Part shown: piece after piece, positions 1-6,775 of the stretch
Layout of the letters: each line of letters opens with the position of its first letter
How positions within the stretch are numbered: position 1 is the first letter of the stretch
Source: JBEEMU01 sp043778315
Lineage (GTDB): Bacteria; Bacteroidota; Bacteroidia; Chitinophagales; Saprospiraceae
Assembly: GCA_043778315.1 (NCBI GenBank)
Contig: JAYWGJ010000021.1
Span: 1 to 10,596, forward strand
Length of the DNA stretch: 10,596 bases
Direction of reading: 5' to 3'
Notes under the pieces: model-generated
What the model was told of the DNA's origin: nothing
The model's database searches: none
Seen by the model: only the letters and a program-made list of their open reading frames with translations
Translations under genes and position numbers: made by a program

Positions 1-533
1 TGCAAAGCCATTATGATGCTCGCGTAAGCTCCTGTTTCTTGCTTGTGTCCGACCGCCGTATCAAAATTATGACTAAAAAAGTGGTTCAAGTCGCCTTCCT
101 CGCTATACTCAAACAGCAGCTTTTGCGCCGCTACCGACCCCGACGAATACACGCCGAGCTTAATGCCTCGCGCCGTCCACAACGCTAAGTTAGGGCGTAC
201 ATCTTTATATATATGTCCTTTGAAGTGTTTTTGTTCGTAGCCTGCGCGCCAAATTAAACCTTGCAATCTCTTTAATGGCGGATATTTTATATCGTTATCG
301 ATACAATAAATCAAATAATCCATACGCTCTTGCGCTGAAATATGGAGACGGTCTTGCTCCTCTGCAATTTTTGCACCGACGATATTAAATATACGCATCA
401 CTTCCCTATCGTGGTCGTTAGCGCAAATAAAATCGTGCAGCTCCGCTTTTGCATATGGAAACAGGACTTTATGCACAAAGTCGATATCGGTAGTTGTGCC
501 TTCTATATCGGTTAAAATATAATGGATAGACAT
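1..533 (-). CDS. mtnC: Acireductone synthase (enolase-phosphatase E1), 3' end beyond window
   Basis: Cytoplasmic HAD-superfamily enzyme of the methionine salvage pathway. It enolises 2,3-diketo-5-methylthiopentyl-1-phosphate and then removes the phosphate to give the acireductone. The translation starts MSIHYILTDIEGTTTDIDF at the ATG 533-531. DIEGT at residues 9-13 is HAD motif I, with Glu11 in place of the usual second Asp, which is characteristic of MtnC. The following DFVHKVLFPYA is also diagnostic. Motif II is VYSSGSVAAQKLLF at about 128-141, and the motif III lysine is in VGHKQE (K164). 177 residues of a family usually near 220-230 are visible; the final acidic motif lies outside the window. 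It starts 40 bases after the DUF1569 gene with no terminator or promoter between, so the two are probably co-transcribed. Identity is near certain; only the missing C-terminus is unseen. Confidence 0.95.
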   Translation of the reverse strand, partial: MSIHYILTDIEGTTTDIDFVHKVLFPYAKAELHDFICANDHDREVMRIFNIVGAKIAEEQDRLHISAQERMDYLIYCIDNDIKYPPLKRLQGLIWRAGYEQKHFKGHIYKDVRPNLALWTARGIKLGVYSSGSVAAQKLLFEYSEEGDLNHFFSHNFDTAVGHKQETGAYASIIMAL

Positions 534-573
534 AAAAAAGTTATAAAATTAAATTAATTATTTTCATACGTTT

Positions 574-1032
574 TTAAACGCCAAACTGCGTCAAATGATG
601 GTTTAAATGCTTGTAAAACATATTATTCCACTCCGTTGAGCTTAGTTTACCAAAAGAATTGGACTCTTTTTGCTCAAAATGCGCCGCGCCCAGCGTCTGC
701 GTTTGTATGATATAAGCGACTAAGCGGCGTTTCTCGACATCAAAATCTTTATCTGTTTTAATCAAAAACTGCGGTGCAGTGCCGCCATTTTGCGCGTAAG
801 GTTTTTCGTTTACCACCGTATTTTTGATAAATAATTTGAACATAAACCGCACCAAAGCGTTAGGTTTCGGGTGATTGTGGCCGTACAACATTTCGTAAGT
901 GACGTTGCAGTGCGCGAGCATTTGCGCGACGTTCATTTTGCCCCATTGCGGCGCAGTAGTTGGCGTGAGTTGATTGATACGCGCTACGACTTCGTCAGTA
1001 ACGGCTTGACTAAAAATATTGGGTAATGCCAT
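574..1032 (-). CDS. DUF1569 family protein (DinB-like fold)
   Basis: A 152-residue cytoplasmic protein with the hallmarks of DUF1569, a branch of the DinB/YfiT-like four-helix bundle superfamily. Residues 30-41 (WGKMNVAQMLAH) match the conserved helix carrying the first metal-ligand histidine (H41). Residues 127-135 (FGKLSSTEW) and the C-terminus KHLNHHLTQFGV (141-152) are the other signatures, with H142/H145/H146 as candidate further ligands. The length is typical, so the gene looks complete. Biochemical function is not known for this family; many DinB-fold proteins bind a divalent metal and some are thiol transferases. The start is the ATG 1032-1030, about 40 bases below a -7 promoter element at 1086-1079. 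mtnC follows after 40 bases, so it is first in a two-gene (or longer) transcript. There is no evidence that it takes part in methionine salvage. Confidence 0.85.
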   Translation of the reverse strand: MALPNIFSQAVTDEVVARINQLTPTTAPQWGKMNVAQMLAHCNVTYEMLYGHNHPKPNALVRFMFKLFIKNTVVNEKPYAQNGGTAPQFLIKTDKDFDVEKRRLVAYIIQTQTLGAAHFEQKESNSFGKLSSTEWNNMFYKHLNHHLTQFGV

Positions 1033-1078
1033 ATTTTGTAATTATGAATTATGAAATTGGTAAGTAAAAATATTATTG

Positions 1079-1086
1079 CAAAGATA
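1079..1086 (-). promoter_or_regulatory. Candidate -7 promoter element for the DUF1569-mtnC transcript
   Basis: On the minus strand this reads TATCTTTG, a perfect match to the Bacteroidetes -7 consensus TAnnTTTG recognised by the phylum's primary sigma factor. Transcription would begin about seven bases further on, giving a leader of roughly 40 bases before the ATG at 1032. No clear -33 TTTG was found at the expected distance. The element lies in the short gap just past the stop codon of the upstream gene. Confidence 0.5.
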
Positions 1087-1090
1087 AGTT

Positions 1091-3157
1091 TTATTTGTTA
1101 TAAATACTAAAAATCGGAATATCTACGGTGGCAGAAATACCCGCTCTGATGCCAATATCGGAGTTGATGACCGCGTCGTCGGTGCTGTATTTGCGCAACG
1201 GCGGTGCCATTTGTATGCCTGCGCCGATAGCGATAGGGCTGTTGCGCAAGCCATACATTAATTGAAAACCAGGCGCGAGAACGTTCGCGAGTTTTAGCTC
1301 GGGTAGGCTGCGCGTGTTCGGGTCGCCGAGTCGGTACGACACTACTGCACCCAAATCTACTACCGACATAAATACCGAAAGCGAACTATTATTGGGCAAA
1401 CCATGCGACACATCAATACCAATCGGCGCAGCAAAAGCCACATTTGCAGCGAATTTATTGCTCACATTAGGCGCGTTGAGGTATTCGCCGCCGCCAAACG
1501 CACCCACATAAGCTTGTATGCCTACATTCCAATTGCTTTTTCTTTTCAAAGCATACGAGCCTACGGGCATCGCGTAATTATTCAAAATCCGCTTGACCGC
1601 AACCTCGTCCTGCGCGTTGCTCATATCGAGCATAAACGAGCCATACAACACTAATTTACCCATTAAAGCCTTAAAATCGGCATCGTTCCGCTTGTCGGGA
1701 CAAAGGTAATCAAGCATATACACCACATTATTGAGTGCCAAACCGTACTGCCGTTGCTCCACCGCTTGATGCGTTTCCAAAACCCTATCCGCTACGCGCA
1801 AATAGCCTTGTGATTTGGTCTTTGTTTTGTCATTTTTATAATAATCGAAGCCCTGCGACACCACATCGTTCACATATTGCAAGTAATTGCGGTAACGCAT
1901 ACCCAAACTATCTTTACTGATTGTGCCAAACTGATTTTTAGTATTAAATTGCTGTATATAGCCCTCTACCCTATTCAAAGAAGATAATGTATTGCGAATA
2001 ATAGGAAAATAAGTAGTATACTCTGCTTGCATCACTTCGGGGCTTGCACCCAAACTCACAAAAAGCGGCTGATTTTGCTGATAAGTGAGTAGCAAAAAGT
2101 ATTTTAAAGTATCGGGATTTTTGAGTTGTTTTGGGTTGAGCCACGCCTGCCCGTCGGTAGTCGACACTAATAAATTTTTAGTTAATAGATGCGTTACCGT
2201 CACCACTTTATCGAAATCGTGATGCTCAAAATCGGCAAATTGATTGGCGAGTGTTTCTATAATATCGGTCGGGTCGTTGCCTTTTTTGACTTGTTTTAGC
2301 AATAAATGTGTCGCTTTTCCGTAGCGCATCACTTCGCGGAGCGTGTCGTTTGTGATGAATTTTTGGAAGCCGTCGGGCGCGTCTAAGGCGTTCACGAAGT
2401 TGTCGGGGAGTGCGGCGAGGTCTTGCTCAAACGATGTTTTGAGCAGCGTACCAAACTGCTGCCCATTAGCAACGACATGAAAATTGAGCATACTTTTCGT
2501 ATGCGGAAACACATAGCGCAAAGCGGATTGATTCAGGTTCGTTTGCATTTTATTGAGGTATGCCTCCTCGAGTTCCGACTTAAACCGCTCTGCCAAAAAC
2601 GCCGCCGCGCCCAAAATCAACTGCGATTGCGACGGAATACCCAAAACCGCATTGCTCAATAACTGCACAGGACTCGCTGACGCTTTGACGACACTTTCGG
2701 TCGTTACGCTCAGTTTTTTGGCGGTACTCAACTGCTGTTCAACGCGGCTTACTTCGGCTGCGACGCTATCGATAGCGATTTTATTGTCTAATAAAGCATT
2801 GATATTGCCCATTAAGGGCTGTAATACCTTAGATTTAGTCAATTCGTCCCTTAGTTTTTTATCGCCACGAGTACGAATATACAGCGTTTTGGCGACGGCG
2901 GTTGTTTTAGTAAAAACCTGCACTTCGTCGTCCGCCAACTTAAAACTGCTCATCGCCCAGCGCGTTTCGTTGTTCAACATTGCGGCTAACGCGCTGAAAC
3001 GCTCCTTGCGCAAAACCGCCAAAGTCATGCTATCGCCTTTCTGCACCGTTCGCTCCAAACTCGCGAGTTGCCCAGCCATATTATAGGTGTTCATTTGCGC
3101 TTTTGCGCAATAAACGCAGCCAATAAAAACAAGCAATAAAAAATATTTTTTCATCAT
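1091..3157 (-). CDS. Secreted/outer-membrane protein with C-terminal barrel-like domain
   Basis: A protein of 688 residues if started at the ATG 3157-3155 (the adjacent ATG 3154-3152 is equally possible). The frame stays open to a TTG at 3193, but that codon overlaps the -7 promoter element and lies before the signal peptide, so I rejected it. Residues 1-21 (MMKKYFLLLVFIG...AKAQ) are a classic Sec signal peptide with the AKAQ-type cleavage site frequent in Bacteroidetes. The body, to about residue 540, is mostly helical and rich in Leu, Gln, Asn and Lys, with no motif I recognise. From about 542 the sequence becomes alternating and aromatic/Gly-rich (NWNVGIQAYVGAFGGGEY, then VVDLGAVVSYRL, LAPGFQLMYGL and AIGAGIQMAPPLRK) and ends in DIPIFSIYNK. 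That pattern resembles outer-membrane beta-strands and similar tails I recall from uncharacterised Bacteroidetes proteins. Probably a surface or periplasm-facing outer-membrane protein of unknown role. It appears monocistronic, with its own promoter and a terminator upstream. Confidence 0.8.
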   Translation of the reverse strand: MMKKYFLLLVFIGCVYCAKAQMNTYNMAGQLASLERTVQKGDSMTLAVLRKERFSALAAMLNNETRWAMSSFKLADDEVQVFTKTTAVAKTLYIRTRGDKKLRDELTKSKVLQPLMGNINALLDNKIAIDSVAAEVSRVEQQLSTAKKLSVTTESVVKASASPVQLLSNAVLGIPSQSQLILGAAAFLAERFKSELEEAYLNKMQTNLNQSALRYVFPHTKSMLNFHVVANGQQFGTLLKTSFEQDLAALPDNFVNALDAPDGFQKFITNDTLREVMRYGKATHLLLKQVKKGNDPTDIIETLANQFADFEHHDFDKVVTVTHLLTKNLLVSTTDGQAWLNPKQLKNPDTLKYFLLLTYQQNQPLFVSLGASPEVMQAEYTTYFPIIRNTLSSLNRVEGYIQQFNTKNQFGTISKDSLGMRYRNYLQYVNDVVSQGFDYYKNDKTKTKSQGYLRVADRVLETHQAVEQRQYGLALNNVVYMLDYLCPDKRNDADFKALMGKLVLYGSFMLDMSNAQDEVAVKRILNNYAMPVGSYALKRKSNWNVGIQAYVGAFGGGEYLNAPNVSNKFAANVAFAAPIGIDVSHGLPNNSSLSVFMSVVDLGAVVSYRLGDPNTRSLPELKLANVLAPGFQLMYGLRNSPIAIGAGIQMAPPLRKYSTDDAVINSDIGIRAGISATVDIPIFSIYNK

Positions 3158-3190
3158 TTTTCGGGGGTTTGAAATAGAAATATATGGTAG

Positions 3191-3198
3191 CAAAGATA
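3191..3198 (-). promoter_or_regulatory. Candidate -7 promoter element for the 688-residue secreted protein
   Basis: TATCTTTG on the minus strand, identical to the element at 1086-1079 and a perfect TAnnTTTG match. The predicted transcript starts near 3184, about 27 bases before the chosen ATG at 3157. It lies between the terminator at 3290-3253 and the gene, as expected for a new transcription unit. An upstream TTG is present but about 26 bases away, longer than the usual spacing, so the -33 element is not convincing. Confidence 0.55.
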
Positions 3199-3252
3199 TA
3201 TAAATTTATTATAATAGATGTAGTCAATAGTATAAATTGGCTTCACGCTAAT

Positions 3253-3290
3253 AAAAAAGCCGTTATTCCAGAAGGAATAGCGGCTTTTTT
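3253..3290 (-). terminator. Rho-independent terminator, symmetric (works on either strand)
   Basis: Left arm 3253-3269 and right arm 3274-3290 pair over 17 positions, with one G-T wobble and a four-base loop (AGAA). The core is GCCG-TATTCC/GGAATA-CGGC, flanked by A6 on one side and T6 on the other. On the minus strand it begins at the stop codon of the 200-residue membrane protein and closes that operon. The T-run on the plus strand means it could equally stop plus-strand transcription. Confidence 0.92.
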
Positions 3291-3892
3291 TAGGATAGGA
3301 ATGCAGTATTAAAAATTCCCTTCATACTACGCTTCCGCCGCACCCAACGCAGGAACGCGTTTTTTTGCGGGTCTATTTCGTATAAAATACCGAAATAAAG
3401 TGTGGAAAAGAGTACAAAATCGTAGTAGGTATATGGTTGTCGGAAAAATCCTATAAAAAAACTCGCAACGATTAAAAAAAATGCCTTTTTGAGAAAATAA
3501 AGAAACGGCAGTCGAAGCAGCCAATGCGCAAGAAACGTTATGCACAATAACCAATATATCGCGAATGCAAAATTATCAGCAAACTGCAAAAGAAGCGTAG
3601 ATTTCAGGTGTAAAAAAGGGTGAAAAAGGCGACGACCAATCACGTCATTATCATAAATAACAAATTGTATGTAGAAAAAAATCGTAATCAATATTTTTTT
3701 GAACAAAAAAGATAAATGGTGTCTATCTCTCGTCTGAAATGCAACAAGGCTTAATAGACCGTAAGTAATAATAAATAATAGCAAAAAATTCATGTATCTG
3801 TACCAATCATCTCGCACACAACACCCTACTACCGTAAATACAATAACAGGTAGTAGTATGGCACACAGCAAGAGGATTAAAATTTTGTGCAT
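3290..3892 (-). CDS. Multi-pass membrane protein, copy 2 of a tandem paralogous pair
   Basis: A 200-residue, very hydrophobic protein from ATG 3892 to the TAA at 3292-3290, which directly abuts the terminator. About five or six membrane segments are visible (roughly residues 2-22, 36-52, 64-80, 107-126, 135-150 and 156-172). A short basic tail (RWVRRKRSMK) suggests a cytoplasmic C-terminus. It is a clear paralogue of the gene immediately upstream. The two share AFQ-x-RD (about 51-56), HWLLRL (123-128) and an identical ILYEIDPQKN (169-178), with similar length and topology. Only 33 bases separate them, so they are co-transcribed, and this is the last gene of the peptidase operon. I do not recognise the family. 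The duplicated small membrane proteins downstream of a peptidase-like gene could be immunity or partner proteins, but that is inference from position alone. Confidence 0.75.
   Translation of the reverse strand: MHKILILLLCAILLPVIVFTVVGCCVRDDWYRYMNFLLLFIITYGLLSLVAFQTRDRHHLSFLFKKILITIFFYIQFVIYDNDVIGRRLFHPFLHLKSTLLLQFADNFAFAIYWLLCITFLAHWLLRLPFLYFLKKAFFLIVASFFIGFFRQPYTYYDFVLFSTLYFGILYEIDPQKNAFLRWVRRKRSMKGIFNTAFLS
3369..3390. repeat. 22-bp direct repeat shared by the two paralogous genes
   Basis: The bases at 3369-3390 recur without mismatch at 3972-3993. Both copies encode the conserved ILYEIDPQKN region of the neighbouring paralogues. This is the best-preserved trace of the tandem duplication and could itself promote recombination between the two genes. 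Confidence 0.8.
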
Positions 3893-3925
3893 TATGATTT
3901 TTAGATTTAGTTTGAATGTGTTTTT

Positions 3926-4525
3926 TTAGAGAAAATATTGTTTGATGCGCTTGATGAGTAGATTCTTTTGTGGGTCTATTTCGTATAAAATACTAGCATA
4001 TAGCAATGCAAAAAGCATATAATGATAAGAGTACGTATCTTGATGGTGGTCTTCACACACTATATAATAATAATAATAGCCAAGACATACGCCTATTATC
4101 ATTAAAGGAAGGGCTTTTATAAAAAAATAGAAAATATTAAGCCTTAGTAACCAATGCGTGAGGACAGTTATTATCAATAGCCAAAACAGCGCGTGATAAC
4201 ACATAAACGACCATTCAAAAGTAAGCACATCTTTTAAGGCACTGGCACCAGGTCGTATAAAAATAGGATAGTGAGTGTCATACCTACCTAATTCAATCAT
4301 TAACGTCCATAGCATTACAAAAAAAATCCAAACTAATCTAACCACGGTTCGGCTACGGCTATCTCGTGCCTGAAATGCAGCAATGCCTAAAATACAGCAA
4401 GCAGTACCAACCCAGGTGGATAGCATAGCGTCGGCATACCGAGACGGGTGTACATACGCTGCGACCACAAAAGCAAGCGCGGGTAGCAGGGCAGCGCACA
4501 ACAAGACAAGCAGGGTTTTGTACAT
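3926..4525 (-). CDS. Multi-pass membrane protein, copy 1 of a tandem paralogous pair
   Basis: A 199-residue integral membrane protein starting at ATG 4525-4523. Hydrophobic segments lie at about residues 2-24, 36-50, 62-78, 106-126, 133-155 and 168-181. It ends in a short basic tail (IKRIKQYFL). It shares AFQ-x-RD (50-55), HWLLRL (124-129) and ILYEIDPQKN (179-188) with the next gene downstream, and the two start alike (M-x-K-x-L-x-x-LLCA-x-LLP). A tyrosine run (YYYYY near 150) and a His/Asp-rich loop (CEDHHQD, 157-163) are absent from the paralogue, so the copies have diverged in that loop. It lies 57 bases after the lipoprotein gene with no recognisable promoter or terminator between, so it belongs to the same operon. 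Family and function are not recognised. Confidence 0.75.
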   Translation of the reverse strand: MYKTLLVLLCAALLPALAFVVAAYVHPSRYADAMLSTWVGTACCILGIAAFQARDSRSRTVVRLVWIFFVMLWTLMIELGRYDTHYPIFIRPGASALKDVLTFEWSFMCYHALFWLLIITVLTHWLLRLNIFYFFIKALPLMIIGVCLGYYYYYIVCEDHHQDTYSYHYMLFALLYASILYEIDPQKNLLIKRIKQYFL

Positions 4526-4582
4526 AATATGAAGCGTATAATATACTTTTGGTAGTAGGAATGAAGCGGTCGTTTAATCAGA

Positions 4583-5443
4583 TTATTTCGTGATTAGCGA
4601 GCGAGCAAAAGCGGCAGGGTACTGTATATACTTGATATTTAGGTGATAGTATGGCTCGGCTTTATGGTAGCGAGCGCGCTCGAAAAAGCGCGAACTCCCG
4701 CTTAATAAAGCGATATAAATATAAGTACCATTATCGTGGATATATACGAATATTGGTCGTAGGTTTTGATTTTTTTTTATAAAAGAGGCTACTTTATACA
4801 ACTCGTCAATATAGTAGGCGCGATACAGTTTTGTTAAGTGTTTTTCTGCAAGAGTAGGCTCTATTTTCGCATTCTGTATAAGCGTATCTATATAGGCAGT
4901 GGTATGATACTGACTAAACTTAGGCTGCTGAACCTTTTTTTTAGCATAAGGCTCGCGTACAAAATCCATGACTCTTGTAAAGTCTTTTTGCTCTATTTTT
5001 TGATAAAAAAAGTGTTTATTTATCCATGCCTCCACACCGTTTTCCTGTGGTAAAGCAGTAAAGCAAAGGTCATTGAAAACAATATGACCGTTGATAGTAT
5101 CAGGCAATACAAAAGTATCCGCATTTGGAATAGATTGGTTAAACTGTAAAGTTTCATACATTGCGCTATCTGTCATATCCAAAAAGAAACCAAGACTATT
5201 ACGCCTGCTCAAATCGCCTGCAAGCCTAAACGTTAAATGGTAGGGTAGTAACGTATCGCCCGCTTGGAACAAAAATATTTTTTCGGTATCTTGCTTAATA
5301 GCCGATGAAGGGCTATGCTGTTTTAAAAGCAAACCAAAAGCCGTGTTGTCTTGTTTCGGAGGCGAGTTTGTGGGCGTGTTCAGATTACAAGCTATAAAAA
5401 ATGTGCTTGTCCCCATAAACAAACAATTAAAAATCATCTTCAT
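4583..5443 (-). CDS. Predicted lipoprotein of unknown function
   Basis: A protein of 286 residues from the ATG 5443-5441 (284 from the ATG 5437-5435). The frame extends to a GTG at 5518, but that would place about 25 extra residues before the signal peptide, so I chose the internal start. The N-terminus, MKMIFNCLFMGTSTFFIAC, is a lipoprotein signal with the acylated cysteine at residue 19. A flexible Asn/Pro/Thr/Ser-rich linker (NLNTPTNSPPKQ) follows, typical of lipoproteins held at the outer membrane or periplasmic face. The rest is a mixed alpha/beta domain with no motif I recognise; a beta-like stretch near the C-terminus reads PIFVYIHDNGTYIYIALLSG. The start overlaps the last 17 bases of the peptidase-like gene, which suggests translational coupling and a joint function, such as protection from or anchoring of that protein. 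The role is inference. Confidence 0.78.
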   Translation of the reverse strand: MKMIFNCLFMGTSTFFIACNLNTPTNSPPKQDNTAFGLLLKQHSPSSAIKQDTEKIFLFQAGDTLLPYHLTFRLAGDLSRRNSLGFFLDMTDSAMYETLQFNQSIPNADTFVLPDTINGHIVFNDLCFTALPQENGVEAWINKHFFYQKIEQKDFTRVMDFVREPYAKKKVQQPKFSQYHTTAYIDTLIQNAKIEPTLAEKHLTKLYRAYYIDELYKVASFIKKNQNLRPIFVYIHDNGTYIYIALLSGSSRFFERARYHKAEPYYHLNIKYIQYPAAFARSLITK

Positions 5444-6536
5444 AATAAGTATTGAAATTAAATTTGGAGAGATTAGCCGTTCTGAAATTATGTTGAAGAG
5501 GCTTATCATAACCTCCACCTTTTTCTTTTTTGGCTAAAATAGCATTCAATCGGTTATCAAAAATTTCCCATTTAATAATATCTAGCTCAAGTGTTTGTAA
5601 TAATATTTTATCCAAATCATCTATATCAAAATATCGCGTCATATTTCTGAAAAATGGTAATATTCTGTTGTCTATATTAATCATATTTTCTTCGTTTGAA
5701 AGACTTTTAGCCCCTTCATGCCCTAGTAGTAAATTCGGATATACCTTTTTTAATTTAATATCTCTTTCTTCTTTATAGGCAATATGTCCCGTATCCTCAA
5801 GAACTCTTCCGTCTGCATAAACATCGTTATCAGGCTGAAAAAAACGAACACTACCAAATAATAAATAGCCTATTCTACTCAAATAACCATGTGCAGCCTC
5901 ATGTGCTAAAGTTCGCGCTACAAATTTAGCATTACGCCGTACTCCACTAATCGTAAGTGAAGTAAAAGAGAATTGTTTGGTATATCCATGCGCAGAGTCT
6001 AAACTGTCATTGTCTATAGAAATTGCGATTTCATGATTTAATATACCTATGGGAGCTTTTTTATTTCCAATAAACGTTATAGGAATTTTAATATTTTGAC
6101 TGATGAATATTTTTCTAGTGATATTTATTATATCTTGTATATAGCTCATATCCATATTTTCATCACTAGTTAAATATATAGTACCACCTAGTGGTATCTT
6201 ACTCAATTCGCTTTTTATTTGAGCAATTTGCTTATGCACAGGCGAAGCAAATAAAGACGATTCATTTTTTGAAAGGGATTGATAGGTTATTAACGGTAAA
6301 GATTCCCTATCTTGTTGAGTTAAAACACGATAATAAGGTGCAACATTTTGCATATTAGGATTAGTTAAGTAAATAATATCCTTATCAATAATCTGATAAT
6401 TAGTACCAAAATTAATTCTATCCGATTTTAATTTTTCTTTATACAAAATAGGGCATCTGTATTCTATACTACTCAATAATCGTTCATCAATAATTGTAAC
6501 TTTTATTTCAGAGTCAAATATATCTGCTAAAAACAT
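5427..6536 (-). CDS. Putative zinc metallopeptidase (HEAAH motif), C-terminal part of a longer frame
   Basis: The ATG at 6536-6534 gives 369 residues. Residues 205-223 contain FVARTLAHEAAHGYLSRIG: an HExxH motif (H212, E213, H216) in a helix, the zinc-binding and catalytic signature of many metallopeptidases. There is no metzincin HExxHxxGxxH extension. H251, E247 or H273/E274 could supply the third ligand, which I cannot assign. No signal peptide or membrane segment is seen at this start. The frame is open upstream for another 87 codons (to 6797) without any ATG, GTG or TTG. That stretch reads like protein (for example RSFEWSPFQAP, FGHLRHIYTVEK and VVFKRQVYCSHTYYN), so the ATG start is doubtful. 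A -1 shift at the A8 run (6798-6791) would join it to the upstream 80-codon ORF as one protein of about 530 residues. Its end overlaps the lipoprotein start. The family is unrecognised; a polymorphic-toxin-type peptidase is one possibility. Confidence 0.72.
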   Translation of the reverse strand: MFLADIFDSEIKVTIIDERLLSSIEYRCPILYKEKLKSDRINFGTNYQIIDKDIIYLTNPNMQNVAPYYRVLTQQDRESLPLITYQSLSKNESSLFASPVHKQIAQIKSELSKIPLGGTIYLTSDENMDMSYIQDIINITRKIFISQNIKIPITFIGNKKAPIGILNHEIAISIDNDSLDSAHGYTKQFSFTSLTISGVRRNAKFVARTLAHEAAHGYLSRIGYLLFGSVRFFQPDNDVYADGRVLEDTGHIAYKEERDIKLKKVYPNLLLGHEGAKSLSNEENMINIDNRILPFFRNMTRYFDIDDLDKILLQTLELDIIKWEIFDNRLNAILAKKEKGGGYDKPLQHNFRTANLSKFNFNTYYEDDF

Positions 6537-6775
6537 TCGCGGACCCGATTTATCGTCTGTATTATAATAAGTATGGCTACAATAAACTTGACGTTTGAAT
6601 ACGACCTCCCATGTATTCGATTTTTCGACGGTATAAATATGCCGTAAATGTCCGAAATTGAATAGTGAGTCAATTAAAGGTGCTTGAAAAGGAGACCACT
6701 CAAAAGAGCGAGTTGGATGTTTTAATTTCTGAAATTCCTCTATTAATGCCCTATCTATCTGTCTAAGTAGGTTAA

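Noticed and set aside
2553..3086. 177-codon open frame on the plus strand
   Set aside because: It is antisense to the secreted protein, which has a signal peptide, promoter and coherent sequence. The plus-strand translation is a composition artefact rich in Ser, Leu and Asn.
3158..3193. Extension of the secreted protein to the TTG at 3193
   Set aside because: It would add twelve residues before a clear signal peptide and would overlap the perfect -7 promoter element, leaving no room for a leader.
5444..5518. Extension of the lipoprotein to the GTG at 5518
   Set aside because: It adds about 25 residues before the lipoprotein signal and lengthens the overlap with the peptidase gene to 92 bases. 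The ATG at 5443 or 5437 explains the signal peptide better.
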